A DNA stretch of 7,845 nucleotides. It comes from Faecalibacterium sp. UBA7177. GTDB lineage: Bacteria > Bacillota > Clostridia > Oscillospirales > Ruminococcaceae. The stretch covers positions 1 to 7,845 of the forward strand of contig DKVN01000047.1 in NCBI GenBank assembly GCA_002491225.1. The letters run 5' to 3'. The notes beneath the pieces are model-generated. The model did no database searches. It was not told where the DNA came from and was given only the letters and a program-made list of their open reading frames with translations. The number at the start of each line of letters is the position of its first letter. The first letter of the stretch is position 1. This document shows positions 1 to 7,845 of this stretch, in pieces. The translations under genes and the position numbers were made by a program.

Positions 1-248
1 GCCAGCTCCTGCGGCATCCCCTTGCGGGTGGCCTTGTAGCCGTCGTACAGTTTATGCCGGAAGGTGGGGGCCCGCAGGTCCCAGGCGATGGCCACCTCGT
101 CGGGCGCGTGGTCCCGCAAAAGGCCGTGCAGGATGTTGAGAAAGCCGAAGATGGCGTTGGTGAACTGCCCGTCCTTGGTGGAGAGCAGCCGGATGCCGTA
201 AAAGGCGCGGTTGACGATGGAATTGCCGTCCAAAACCAGCAGCTTCAT
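1..248 (-). CDS. polA: DNA polymerase I, N-terminal part (5'-3' exonuclease domain), cut by the window edge
   Basis: Reading leftward from the ATG at 248-246 gives 82 residues, MKLLVLDGNSIVNRAFYGIR at the start, before the frame leaves the window. This is the N-terminus of the PIN/FEN-type 5'-3' exonuclease domain of Pol I. Asp7 sits in the LDGNS motif, NRAFY follows at 13-17, Asp57 in AWD is at the position of a metal ligand, and TFRHKLYDGYKATR (62-75) is the basic DNA-binding segment ending in KGMPQEL. The family uses this nuclease to remove RNA primers and flaps during Okazaki-fragment maturation and in repair. The start is supported by an AAAGGA ribosome binding site on the minus strand (259-264), 10 nt upstream. 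Whether the polymerase domain is present cannot be seen; a stand-alone 5'-3' exonuclease is possible, but the sequence fits Pol I well. The gene is divergent from dus and shares its intergenic region. Confidence 0.93.
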   Translation of the reverse strand, partial: MKLLVLDGNSIVNRAFYGIRLLSTKDGQFTNAIFGFLNILHGLLRDHAPDEVAIAWDLRAPTFRHKLYDGYKATRKGMPQEL

Positions 249-293
249 AAGCGTTGGGTCCTTTCTTGCAAAGCAGGAGATGTGATGATTTTC

Positions 294-302
294 AGTATAC
301 CA
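294..302 (-). promoter_or_regulatory. Probable polA promoter, extended -10 element
   Basis: The minus strand reads TGG-TATACT here: five of six matches to TATAAT plus the TG of an extended -10. No good -35 is found at 16-18 bp; the best is CTATCA, with three of six matches at an 18-bp spacer. Transcription would begin near 287, giving a leader of about 40 nt that contains the polA ribosome binding site. The surrounding 12-mer (293-304) recurs at 2179-2190 in the same orientation. Confidence 0.6.
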
Positions 303-317
303 CATTTTGCCGGGATG

Positions 318-326
318 TGATAGAAT
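318..326 (+). promoter_or_regulatory. Probable dus promoter, extended -10 element
   Basis: The plus strand reads TGA-TAGAAT, an extended -10 with five of six matches to TATAAT. The -35 region at 17 bp (298-303) is poor and lies over the polA -10 box, so the two divergent promoters overlap back to back. A start near 333 would give a ~29-nt leader that includes the AAGGGGG ribosome binding site at 346-352. Confidence 0.55.
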
Positions 327-361
327 AGAACAGTTAGTGAAAACGAAGGGGGTGCGCCGCG

Positions 362-1339
362 ATGCAGCTGGGCAGCATTTCGATCGCCGGGCGGGCGGCG
401 CTGGCCCCGATGGCCGGGTTTACCGATGCCGCCTGCCGCCGCCTGGCGGCCCGGCACGGGGCGGCCTACACGGTCAGCGAGATGGTCAGCGCCAAGGCCA
501 TCACCTTTGGGGACAAAAAGAGTGTCCGGCTGCTCTGGCAGGGCGAAAACCCGGCCCCCTTCGGGGTGCAGCTGTTCGGGGCCGAGCCCCAAACGGTGGC
601 CAGAGCCGCCGCGATGATCGCGGATCGCCCCTTTGACTTTTTCGACCTCAACATGGGCTGCCCCGCCCCCAAGATCACCGCCTCCGGCGCGGGCAGCCGC
701 CTGCTGCTCGACCCCCGGCTCTGCGGCGAGATGGTGCGGGCGGTGGTATCGGCTGCCGAGGGGCGGCCGGTGACGGTCAAGCTGCGCACCGGCTGGGACG
801 CGGAGCACATCACCGCCATCGAGGTGGCCAAGCGCTGCGAGGAGGCCGGTGCCGCCGCCATCGCGCTGCACGCCCGCACCCGGCAGCAGATGTACGAGCC
901 GGGCATCGATGCCGGGATGATCCGCGCGGTGAAGCAGGCGGTGCGCATCCCGGTGCTGGGCAACGGGGACATTGCCAGCGCAGAGGATGCGGTGCGGATG
1001 GTGGGCGAGACCGGCTGCGACGGGGTGATGATCGGCCGGGCGGCGCTGGGGGACCCCTGGCTGTTCGAGCGGGTCAACGCCGCGCTGGCCGGGCAGCCGG
1101 TGCCGCCGCTGCCCACCCTCGGCCAACGGATGCAGGCGCTGCGGCAGCAGGTGTACGAGATGTGCGAGGAAAAGGGCGAGTGGGCCGCCATGCCCCAGGC
1201 CCGCAGCCAGGCCCTGCATTATATGAAAGGCCTGCGCGGGGCCGCCGCGCTGCGCCGGGCCTGCTGCCAATTGCAGCATTTTGCGGATCTCGACCGGCTC
1301 ATCGAGCAGGTGCTCGAGAGCCAGCGGGCGGATAGCTGA
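362..1339 (+). CDS. dusB: tRNA-dihydrouridine synthase, DusB type (FMN-dependent)
   Basis: This 325-residue protein has the normal family length. Dus enzymes use FMN and NADPH to reduce specific uridines in the tRNA D-loop and nearby positions; which uridine is modified cannot be read from sequence. The N-terminal TIM barrel shows the flavin loop APMAGFTD (15-22), SEMVSAKA (39-46), LNMGCPAPK (96-104) with catalytic Cys100, VKLRTGW (139-145) with the FMN-contacting Lys140, HARTRQQMY (170-178), NGDI (201-204) and the phosphate-binding GRAALGDPW (225-233). The rest is the helical tRNA-binding domain, including YMKGLRGAAALRR. The ATG has an AAGGGGG ribosome binding site 9 nt upstream. Two small departures from the usual pattern: HARTR replaces the common HGRTR, and the C-terminal R-K-H motif reads R-S-Q. 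The gene appears monocistronic, divergent from polA and convergent with yfbR. DusB is the best subfamily fit because of KITASGAGSRLL after the catalytic loop and the domain lengths. Confidence 0.95.
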   Translation: MQLGSISIAGRAALAPMAGFTDAACRRLAARHGAAYTVSEMVSAKAITFGDKKSVRLLWQGENPAPFGVQLFGAEPQTVARAAAMIADRPFDFFDLNMGCPAPKITASGAGSRLLLDPRLCGEMVRAVVSAAEGRPVTVKLRTGWDAEHITAIEVAKRCEEAGAAAIALHARTRQQMYEPGIDAGMIRAVKQAVRIPVLGNGDIASAEDAVRMVGETGCDGVMIGRAALGDPWLFERVNAALAGQPVPPLPTLGQRMQALRQQVYEMCEEKGEWAAMPQARSQALHYMKGLRGAAALRRACCQLQHFADLDRLIEQVLESQRADS

Positions 1340-1428
1340 GCCGCGGCACAGGGCAGTGAGCGGCAGGATGAGACAGCCGCCCCGGCCTGCCCCAGCGTCC
1401 CAAAACGTCTGCCGCTGCGGGACAAGCC

Positions 1429-1449
1429 GCGGGGCCCCGGCGGCCCCGC
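1429..1449. terminator. GC-rich hairpin in the dus/yfbR convergent gap, possible bidirectional terminator
   Basis: The arms GCGGGGCC (1429-1436) and GGCCCCGC (1442-1449) are perfect 8-bp complements around a 5-nt loop. The hairpin lies between the dus stop (1339) and the yfbR stop (1451), where transcription from both sides should end. No T-tract follows on either strand, so it is not a canonical intrinsic terminator. It could be a 3'-end stabiliser, a weak terminator or chance in GC-rich DNA. The rest of the 111-bp gap shows only short 5-bp inverted repeats and no gene. Confidence 0.35.
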
Positions 1450-1450
1450 C

Positions 1451-2062
1451 TCACCCCAGCCGCCCGTGGGTCAATTCGTCGAGGTTTTGGGTGTAGCAGG
1501 GCAGCATGTGGGCCATAAAATACTCGGCGGCGGGGCAGTGCATCCCGTGCAGGGCCGCCTCCTGCGCTTCGCGGGCGGCCGCAAACTCGTGGCTGCCGGC
1601 CGCCCCCTCCTCCAGGCACTTGATCAGGGCGCTCAGCCGGTCGGCCGCCTTGAGCAGGGCCTTTTCCGCCTCGGTCAGCTGTGTGCCGCCCAGCCATCCG
1701 GCCATCTCGGCCTGCAGCTCCTCCGGCAGCAGCCGGGCCATCGTCTCGGCCCCAGCCGCCTCCAGCGCCTTGCAGGCGGTGCGCATCGCCTCGGTCTGGT
1801 ACTTCACCGGGGTGGGCAGGTCGCCGGTCAAAATCTCGGGCGCGTCGTGGTAGAGCGCCGCCACCGCCACCCGCTCGGGGTGGATCGCCTCCCCGCTCTC
1901 GCCCAGGATGCGGGTGGCGATCAGGCAGAGCAGATGGGCCAGCAGCGCGGCGTCGGCCGTGTGCTCGCTCAAAGATTCCGGCCGGGCGGTGCGCATCAGG
2001 CTCCACCGGGTGATGTACTTCATCCGCGCCACCAGCGCGCTGAACGGGTAGGTCGCTTCCAT
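1451..2062 (-). CDS. yfbR: HD-domain 5'-deoxynucleotidase, YfbR family
   Basis: The 203-residue product matches E. coli YfbR in length and motif layout. YfbR removes phosphate from deoxyribonucleoside 5'-monophosphates in the cytoplasm and helps balance dNTP and thymidylate precursors. Visible residues: Arg19-Trp20 in KYITRWSLMR, as in the substrate-selecting pair of E. coli YfbR; His34 in SEHTADAALLAHL; the HD pair His72-Asp73 in YHDAPEILTGDLPTPVKY, with the catalytic Glu76; and metal ligand Asp141 in AADRLSALIKCLEE. The C-terminus YFMAHMLPCYTQNLDEL also matches. The start at 2062 is fixed by AGGAGG on the minus strand (2070-2075), 7 nt upstream. The reading frame stays open far upstream into antisense sequence of the next gene, but that part shows no family similarity. 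The gene stands alone, convergent with dus and divergent from the YfhO-type gene. A palindrome ends 2 bp from its ribosome binding site and may regulate it. Confidence 0.93.
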   Translation of the reverse strand: MEATYPFSALVARMKYITRWSLMRTARPESLSEHTADAALLAHLLCLIATRILGESGEAIHPERVAVAALYHDAPEILTGDLPTPVKYQTEAMRTACKALEAAGAETMARLLPEELQAEMAGWLGGTQLTEAEKALLKAADRLSALIKCLEEGAAGSHEFAAAREAQEAALHGMHCPAAEYFMAHMLPCYTQNLDELTHGRLG

Positions 2063-2077
2063 AAAACTTCCTCCTGT

Positions 2078-2106
2078 TTTGTATAAAATAGCGCTATCAA
2101 TACAAA
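2078..2106. promoter_or_regulatory. Nested palindrome upstream of yfbR, candidate operator
   Basis: Outer arms TTTGTAT (2078-2084) and ATACAAA (2100-2106) are perfect 7-bp inverted repeats. They flank a perfect 10-bp palindrome, ATAGCGCTAT (2088-2097), whose centre is within half a base of the outer one. Spacers are 3 and 2 bp. A second, overlapping inverted repeat, AATACA-AAC-TGTATT, covers 2099-2113. The AT-rich sequence stands out from the GC-rich surroundings. The dyad sits 2 bp upstream (in the minus direction) of the yfbR ribosome binding site, where a bound dimer could block a yfbR transcript. The regulator is unknown. AT-rich promoter DNA forms such patterns easily, so the role is inferred. 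Confidence 0.4.
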
Positions 2107-2140
2107 CTGTATTTTTCCGCCGGGCCATTGCCGTGCCATC

Positions 2141-2162
2141 GGGGCGGGGCTGCGCCCCTTTT
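2141..2162 (+). terminator. GC hairpin followed by TTTT, terminator-like, in the leader between yfbR and the YfhO-type gene
   Basis: GGGGCG (2141-2146) and CGCCCC (2153-2158) form a 6-bp stem with a 6-nt loop; an alternative stem is GGGGC-TGC-GCCCC. Four T residues (2159-2162) follow on the plus strand. This resembles a weak intrinsic terminator for rightward transcription, about 90 nt before the start at 2249. No rightward gene ends just upstream, so it would act either on read-through or as an attenuator in a leader. Only four Ts make the call tentative. In the minus direction it would lie in the yfbR leader. Confidence 0.3.
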
Positions 2163-2179
2163 CGGCGCTTCCGCCCTCC

Positions 2180-2188
2180 AGTATACCA
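2180..2188 (-). promoter_or_regulatory. Possible yfbR promoter, extended -10 element
   Basis: The minus strand again reads TGG-TATACT, and the twelve bases 2179-2190 are identical to those over the polA -10 box (293-304). The start point would be near 2173, giving yfbR a leader of about 110 nt that contains the GC hairpin and the nested palindrome. The -35 position (2203-2208 at a 17-bp spacer) matches poorly. The exact recurrence in front of two leftward genes is the main support. I could not find a confident rightward promoter for the gene at 2249 in this region. Confidence 0.5.
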
Positions 2189-2237
2189 CACCCAATGTCC
2201 GATCAGGCGGCCTATTTGCCGCGATTTTGCGTTTTGC

Positions 2238-2244
2238 GAGGTGA
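2238..2244 (+). promoter_or_regulatory. Ribosome binding site that sets the YfhO-type gene start
   Basis: GAGGTGA lies 4 nt before the ATG at 2249, with its AGG core 7 nt upstream. The in-frame ATG 54 bp earlier, at 2195, has no purine-rich site in front of it, so 2249 is preferred. Just upstream, the 7-mer TTTTGCG is tandemly duplicated (2225-2231 and 2232-2238). Confidence 0.75.
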
Positions 2245-2248
2245 TCCC

Positions 2249-4785
2249 ATGCTGCAAGCGTCCCCCAAACAGAACAAGTTCGCCCTCAGCTTCGGCCTCT
2301 GCGCCCTGTCGGCCTTCTGTATCTTTCTGCCCTTTTTGCTCATCGACAAGGGCTTTTTCCTCTACGCGGGGGATTTCAACAGCCAGCAGATCGCCTTCTC
2401 CTACCACCTCAACCAATTTTTGGAGCAGGGCGGCGGCTCGTTCAGCTGGGCCACCGACCTTGGCAGCGGCTTTGTCAACAGCTACTCCTTCTACCTGCTC
2501 GGCTCCCCCTTCTTCTGGCTGGGCAGCTTGCTGCCCGCCGCGGCCCAGCCCTACCTGATGGTGCCGCTGCTCTGCCTCAAGTTCGGCACGGCGGGCGCGG
2601 GCGGCTACCTCTACCTGCGGCGGTATGTCCGGGACGAGAACTACGCCGTCTTGGGCGGGGCGCTCTACGCCCTCTCGGGCTTTGCGGTCTACAACATCTT
2701 CTTCAACCACTTTGTGGATGTGGTCGCCCTCTTCCCCTACGAGCTCTGGGCCCTCGACGAGACGGTCTACCGCGGGCGGCGGGGGGTCTTTCCGGCCTTT
2801 GTGGCGGTCAATCTGCTCTGCAACTACTTCTTCTTCGCGGGGCAGATCGTCTTTTTGTTCCTCTATTTCATCTGCAAGTGCGCCGCGCGGGAGTGGCGGC
2901 TCACCCCGCGGCTCTTTGGTGCCCTCGCCTTCGAGAGCCTGCTCGGCTGCGGGCTCGGCTGCGTGCTGGCCTGGCCCGCGGTGCTCAGCCTCGCCCAAAA
3001 CCCCCGCACGGTCGACCTTTCGAGCGGCTTTGGCTTCCTGCTCTACCACAATGTGCAGCAGTATTTTGCCATCTTCGCCAGCCTCTTTTTCCCGCCCGAC
3101 CCGCCCTATCTGCCCGCCATCTTCACCGAGGGGGTCATCAAGTGGACCAGCCTCTCGGCCTACCTGCCCGCGGTGGGCTGCGTGGGGGTGCTGGCCTACC
3201 TGCGCGCGGGCCGGGGCAGCTTTCTGCGCCGGGCGCTGCTCAGCTGCGCCGTCTTTGCGCTGGTGCCGGTGCTCAACTCGAGCTTTTACGCCCTCAACTC
3301 CAGCTACTACGCCCGCTGGTACTACATGCCGGTGCTGCTGATGTGCGCCGCCACCGTCCATGCCCTCGAAGAGCCTCGCATCGAGGCGCAGCTGCCGGAC
3401 GCCTTCAAGGCGGTGGCCGGATGCACCGCCGCCTTTGCCGCCTTCGCCCTCATCCCCAAGGAGGAGGACGGGGTCTGGAGCCTCGGGGTGGTCAACAACC
3501 AGCCCCAGTTCTGGCTGAGCCTGGCGCTGGCGCTGGGCGGGCTGGCCCTCTTCTGGGGGGTCTGGCGGGTCTGGCAGGGCAGCGCCCGGCTGCCCCGCGC
3601 CCTGCTGGCCCTGGTGATGAGCTTTGCCTGCCTGATGGGGGTGGTCGAGATCGCCATCGGCAAGTTTGGCCAGTGGGAGAACGACGCGGGCTATGTGCAG
3701 CAGTGCTACCACGAGGCCCGCAGCTTCGATTTGCCGGACGACGAGGGCCAGTACTACCGCACCGACAGCTACGGCTGCTACGATAACCTCGCGTTGTGGC
3801 TCGACCATCCCAGCCTGCAGTTCTTCAACTCCACCGTGGCCCCCTCGATCCTCGAATTCTACCCTGCGGTGGGGGTCACCCGGGATGTCAACTCGAAGCC
3901 GGACATCGAGCAGTACGCCCTGCGGGCCCTTTTGGGGGTCAGGTACCTGCTGTGTGACGAAAAGGATCTGGACGAATTCCGCGAAAAGGCGGACGAGGGC
4001 TGGACCGCGGTGGATCAGCAGGGCGGCCTCGTCCTCTTTGAAAACGAGAACTGGCTGCCGATGGGCCTGAGCTACGACCATTCCCTCACCGAGGAGGAGT
4101 TCGAGCAGATCCCCAAAAGCGGCCGGGCGGCGGTGCTCTGCAAGGCGGTGGTGCTGCGCGGGGAGGACGCCGCCGCCCTGACGGCGGACGGCCTGCTGGA
4201 GCCGCTGGGCGAGCGCGCGGCCGACAGCCGCGGGTACAGCGCCTTCCAGCAGGATGTGGCCGAGCGGCGGGCCGGTGCGGTGCGCAGCTTTGCGGCCGAC
4301 AGCCGCGGCTTTACCGCCGCCATCGAGCTGCCGCGCGAGAAGCTGGTGCAGTTCAGCGTGCCCTGGGACGAGGGCTTTACCGCCACGGTCAACGGCCAGC
4401 CGGCCGAGATTTACAAGGTCTCGCACGGGCTGATGGCGGTGCGCTGCCCGGCGGGCGCAAGCGAGATCCGCTTCACCTACCGCACCCCGGGCCTCGCCGC
4501 CGCGCTCTGGGTGGCGGGGGGCTGCGCGGTGCTCTACGCGGCCTACCTCGCGCTGCTCTGGCGGCGCGGGCGGCGGGGCGGCAAGGCCGGGCGCAAACCC
4601 CGCCGCATCCGCCGCGGCCCGGCGGCGCAGGCAGGCGCCCCGGCGGCGCAGGCATCCCCGGCAGGCAGCCCGGTATCCCCGGCCTCTCCGGCCCCGGCCG
4701 CACCGCCGCACCCGATGGCCGCGCCGCCAACCGAACCACCCAACACGCCCAACACCCCCAACCAACAGAAACGTGAGGAACCATC

Positions 4786-4789
<4 letters not shown>
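2249..4789 (+). CDS. YfhO-family polytopic membrane protein (GT-C-type glycosyltransferase candidate)
   Basis: The 846-residue product has the YfhO (bacterial membrane protein) layout. Hydrophobic segments lie near 13-33, 78-97, 104-123, 132-168 (probably two), 179-208, 225-247, 303-317, 329-346, 356-372, 387-402, 421-440 and 449-471. A soluble, probably extracytoplasmic region spans 472-749, and a last membrane helix covers 750-771. The first outer loop carries YAGDFNSQQIAFSYHL (39-54); an acidic residue here is typical of the catalytic loop of GT-C enzymes. The segment VPWDEGFTATVNGQ (704-717), followed by PAGASEIRFTYRTPG, is the family's C-terminal beta-rich signature. B. subtilis YfhO takes part in lipoteichoic acid glycosylation, moving sugar from a polyprenyl carrier; the substrate here is unknown and no CsbB- or GtcA-like partner is visible. 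After the last helix comes an unusual tail, strongly basic (772-789) then Ala/Pro-rich with PNTPNTPN (831-838). The stop overlaps the tex start by 4 bp. Family call is good; enzymatic role is inferred. Confidence 0.85.
4217..4308 (+). repeat. Pair of 17-bp direct repeats inside the YfhO-type gene
   Basis: GCGGCCGACAGCCGCGG occurs at 4217-4233 and 4292-4308, offset by 75 bp, so in frame. It encodes AADSRG twice (residues 657-662 and 682-687), each followed by an aromatic residue (Tyr-Ser-Ala and Phe-Thr-Ala). This may reflect an internal duplication in the extracytoplasmic region, or chance in biased GC-rich codons. Confidence 0.5.
4618..4654 (+). repeat. Direct repeat encoding the Ala/Pro-rich tail of the YfhO-type protein
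   Basis: The 16-mer CCCGGCGGCGCAGGCA is present at 4618-4633 and 4639-4654, a 21-bp period that keeps frame and encodes PAAQA twice. It lies at the start of the low-complexity tail and suggests growth by slippage or short duplication. Confidence 0.6.
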
Positions 4790-6935
<2,146 letters not shown>

Positions 6936-6939
<4 letters not shown>

Positions 6940-7845
6940 GCGGGCAGGGGAATGCGCCCACCCCCGCGCGGGTCGCGGGGCAGGCGGCGGCGCGGGCAGA
7001 CGGGCAGGCCGCCGCACAGGCGGCACAGGCCGAGGGGGCCGCGACGGCCGCAGGGCAGGGGGTCCGGCCCGACGACCGCGCCCTCCTCGCCGCCGGGGGC
7101 TGGCGGCTGGACGAGGACCCCGAGGGCCTGCTGCCCGGTCTGCGGGCCTTTCTGCTCGACCTCGACGGCACCGTCTACCTCGACGAAAGCTGGATCGAGG
7201 GGGCGCGGGAGTTTCTGGCCCGGCTCACCGCCACCGGCCGCCGCTGGTGCTTTTTGACCAACAACTCCTCCAAAAGCGCCCGCGCCTATATTGAAAAACT
7301 GGCCCGCATGGGCCTTGCCATCGACCCGGATACCCAGCTGCTCACCTCGGGGCAGGCCACCGCCCGGTATCTTTTGCGGCGCTGGCCCGGCCAGCCGGTC
7401 TACCTGCTGGGCAACCCGGCCCTGCGGCAGGAGTTCGAGGCGATGGGGGTGCCGCTCGAGGAAGAACACCCCGCGCTGCTCGTCTCGGCCTTCGACACCA
7501 GCTTCGATTACCCCAAGCTCTGCCATTTCTGCGCCCTCGTGCGCAGCGGGCTGCCCTACCTCGCCACCCACCCGGACTACAACTGCCCCACCAAACACGG
7601 CTTTGTGCCGGATATCGGCGCGCTGCACGCCTATGTGCAGGCCTCCACCGGCCGGATGCCGGACGAGATCATCGGCAAGCCGAACGCCGGTATCGTCGAC
7701 GAGGCCCTTGCGATGCTGGGCGCGGCGCGGGCCGAGGCCGCCATGGTGGGGGACCGGCTCTATACCGACATCCCGGCGGGCAACCGCAACGGGCTGTGCA
7801 GCATCCTGGTGCTCAGCGGCGAGACCCACGCCGCCGACCTCGCCG
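6936..7845 (+). CDS. HAD-superfamily IIA phosphatase (NagD/4-nitrophenylphosphatase-like), 3' end missing
   Basis: Frame from the ATG at 6936 stays open for 303 codons to the window edge. All HAD motifs are visible: motif I LLDLDGTVYLDE with nucleophile Asp75 and acid/base Asp77; motif II FLTNNSSKS (106-114); a C2-type cap between motifs II and III, including FDTSFDYPKLCHFCALVRSG and ATHPDYNCPT; motif III Lys248 in IIGKPN; and motif IV MVGDRLYTDI (270-279) with the metal-binding Asp residues. Family members dephosphorylate small phosphates such as sugar phosphates, glycolate phosphate or nucleotides; the substrate cannot be deduced. Most relatives start only a few residues before motif I, but here about 70 residues precede it, the first ~43 rich in Ala, Gln and Gly. 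No in-frame ATG, GTG or TTG exists between this low-complexity stretch and motif I. The ATG overlaps the tex stop (ATGA), with AAAGGG (6919-6924) 11 nt upstream. About 10-20 C-terminal residues are probably missing. Confidence 0.92.

Noticed and set aside
54..320. Plus-strand 88-codon open frame over the polA N-terminus and its promoter.
   Set aside because: It is antisense to a clear polA start, has no ribosome binding site and runs through both promoters.
245..1279. Minus-strand open frame of 344 codons antisense to dus.
   Set aside because: It overlaps the polA start and promoter, has no family resemblance, and dus on the other strand is unambiguous.
1340..1450. Search for a small gene or canonical intrinsic terminator in the dus/yfbR gap.
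   Set aside because: No T-tract follows any hairpin on either strand, and the short frames present lack ribosome binding sites and family features. Only the hairpin at 1429-1449 was kept, at low confidence.
2195..2248. Upstream in-frame ATG that would add 18 residues to the YfhO-type protein.
   Set aside because: No Shine-Dalgarno precedes it, whereas the ATG at 2249 has GAGGTGA at good spacing and begins just before the first membrane helix, as expected.
1451..4765. Very long open minus-strand frame (1104 codons) that includes yfbR and continues antisense through the YfhO-type gene.
   Set aside because: Only the last 203 codons resemble a protein family and have a ribosome binding site. 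The rest is antisense to a clear membrane-protein gene, is rich in Gly/Ala/Arg/His/Gln/Val with no domain signature, and is explained by GC-rich third positions removing stops.

Overview
The window is a GC-rich chromosomal stretch carrying five protein-coding genes and a few intergenic control elements. All five genes belong to recognisable families and most are housekeeping. GC-rich codon use, strong purine-rich ribosome binding sites, TGnTATACT-type extended -10 boxes and the particular mix of families (YfbR, a YfhO-type membrane protein, Tex, a HAD-IIA phosphatase) suggest a high-GC member of the Firmicutes, perhaps an Oscillospiraceae/Ruminococcaceae-like gut anaerobe. That placement is an inference from style, not from a marker gene. 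I see no mobile element, CRISPR array, tRNA or rRNA.

Layout. At the left edge (1-248, minus strand) is the N-terminus of DNA polymerase I (polA), running off the window. It shares a 113-bp divergent promoter region with a DusB-type tRNA-dihydrouridine synthase (362-1339, plus). Back-to-back extended -10 boxes can be read there. The dus gene converges on a YfbR-type HD-domain 5'-deoxynucleotidase (1451-2062, minus) across a 111-bp gap holding a GC-rich hairpin. A second divergent region (2063-2248) separates yfbR from the rightward cluster. It holds a nested palindrome close to the yfbR start, a GC hairpin followed by TTTT, and a copy of the same 12-mer that forms the polA -10 element.

The rightward cluster has three genes: a YfhO/GT-C-type polytopic membrane protein (2249-4789), the Tex RNA-binding protein (4786-6939) and a HAD-IIA phosphatase (6936 to the window edge). 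Both junctions are 4-bp ATGA overlaps, so the three are very probably co-transcribed and translationally coupled. The grouping makes no obvious single pathway: a cell-envelope glycosylation candidate, a transcription/RNA accessory factor and a small-molecule phosphatase.

I do not see a convincing new biological system. The points most worth a second look are the ~70-residue low-complexity N-terminal extension on the HAD phosphatase, the basic and then Pro/Ala-rich cytoplasmic tail on the YfhO-type protein, the coupled three-gene arrangement, and the palindrome in front of yfbR.
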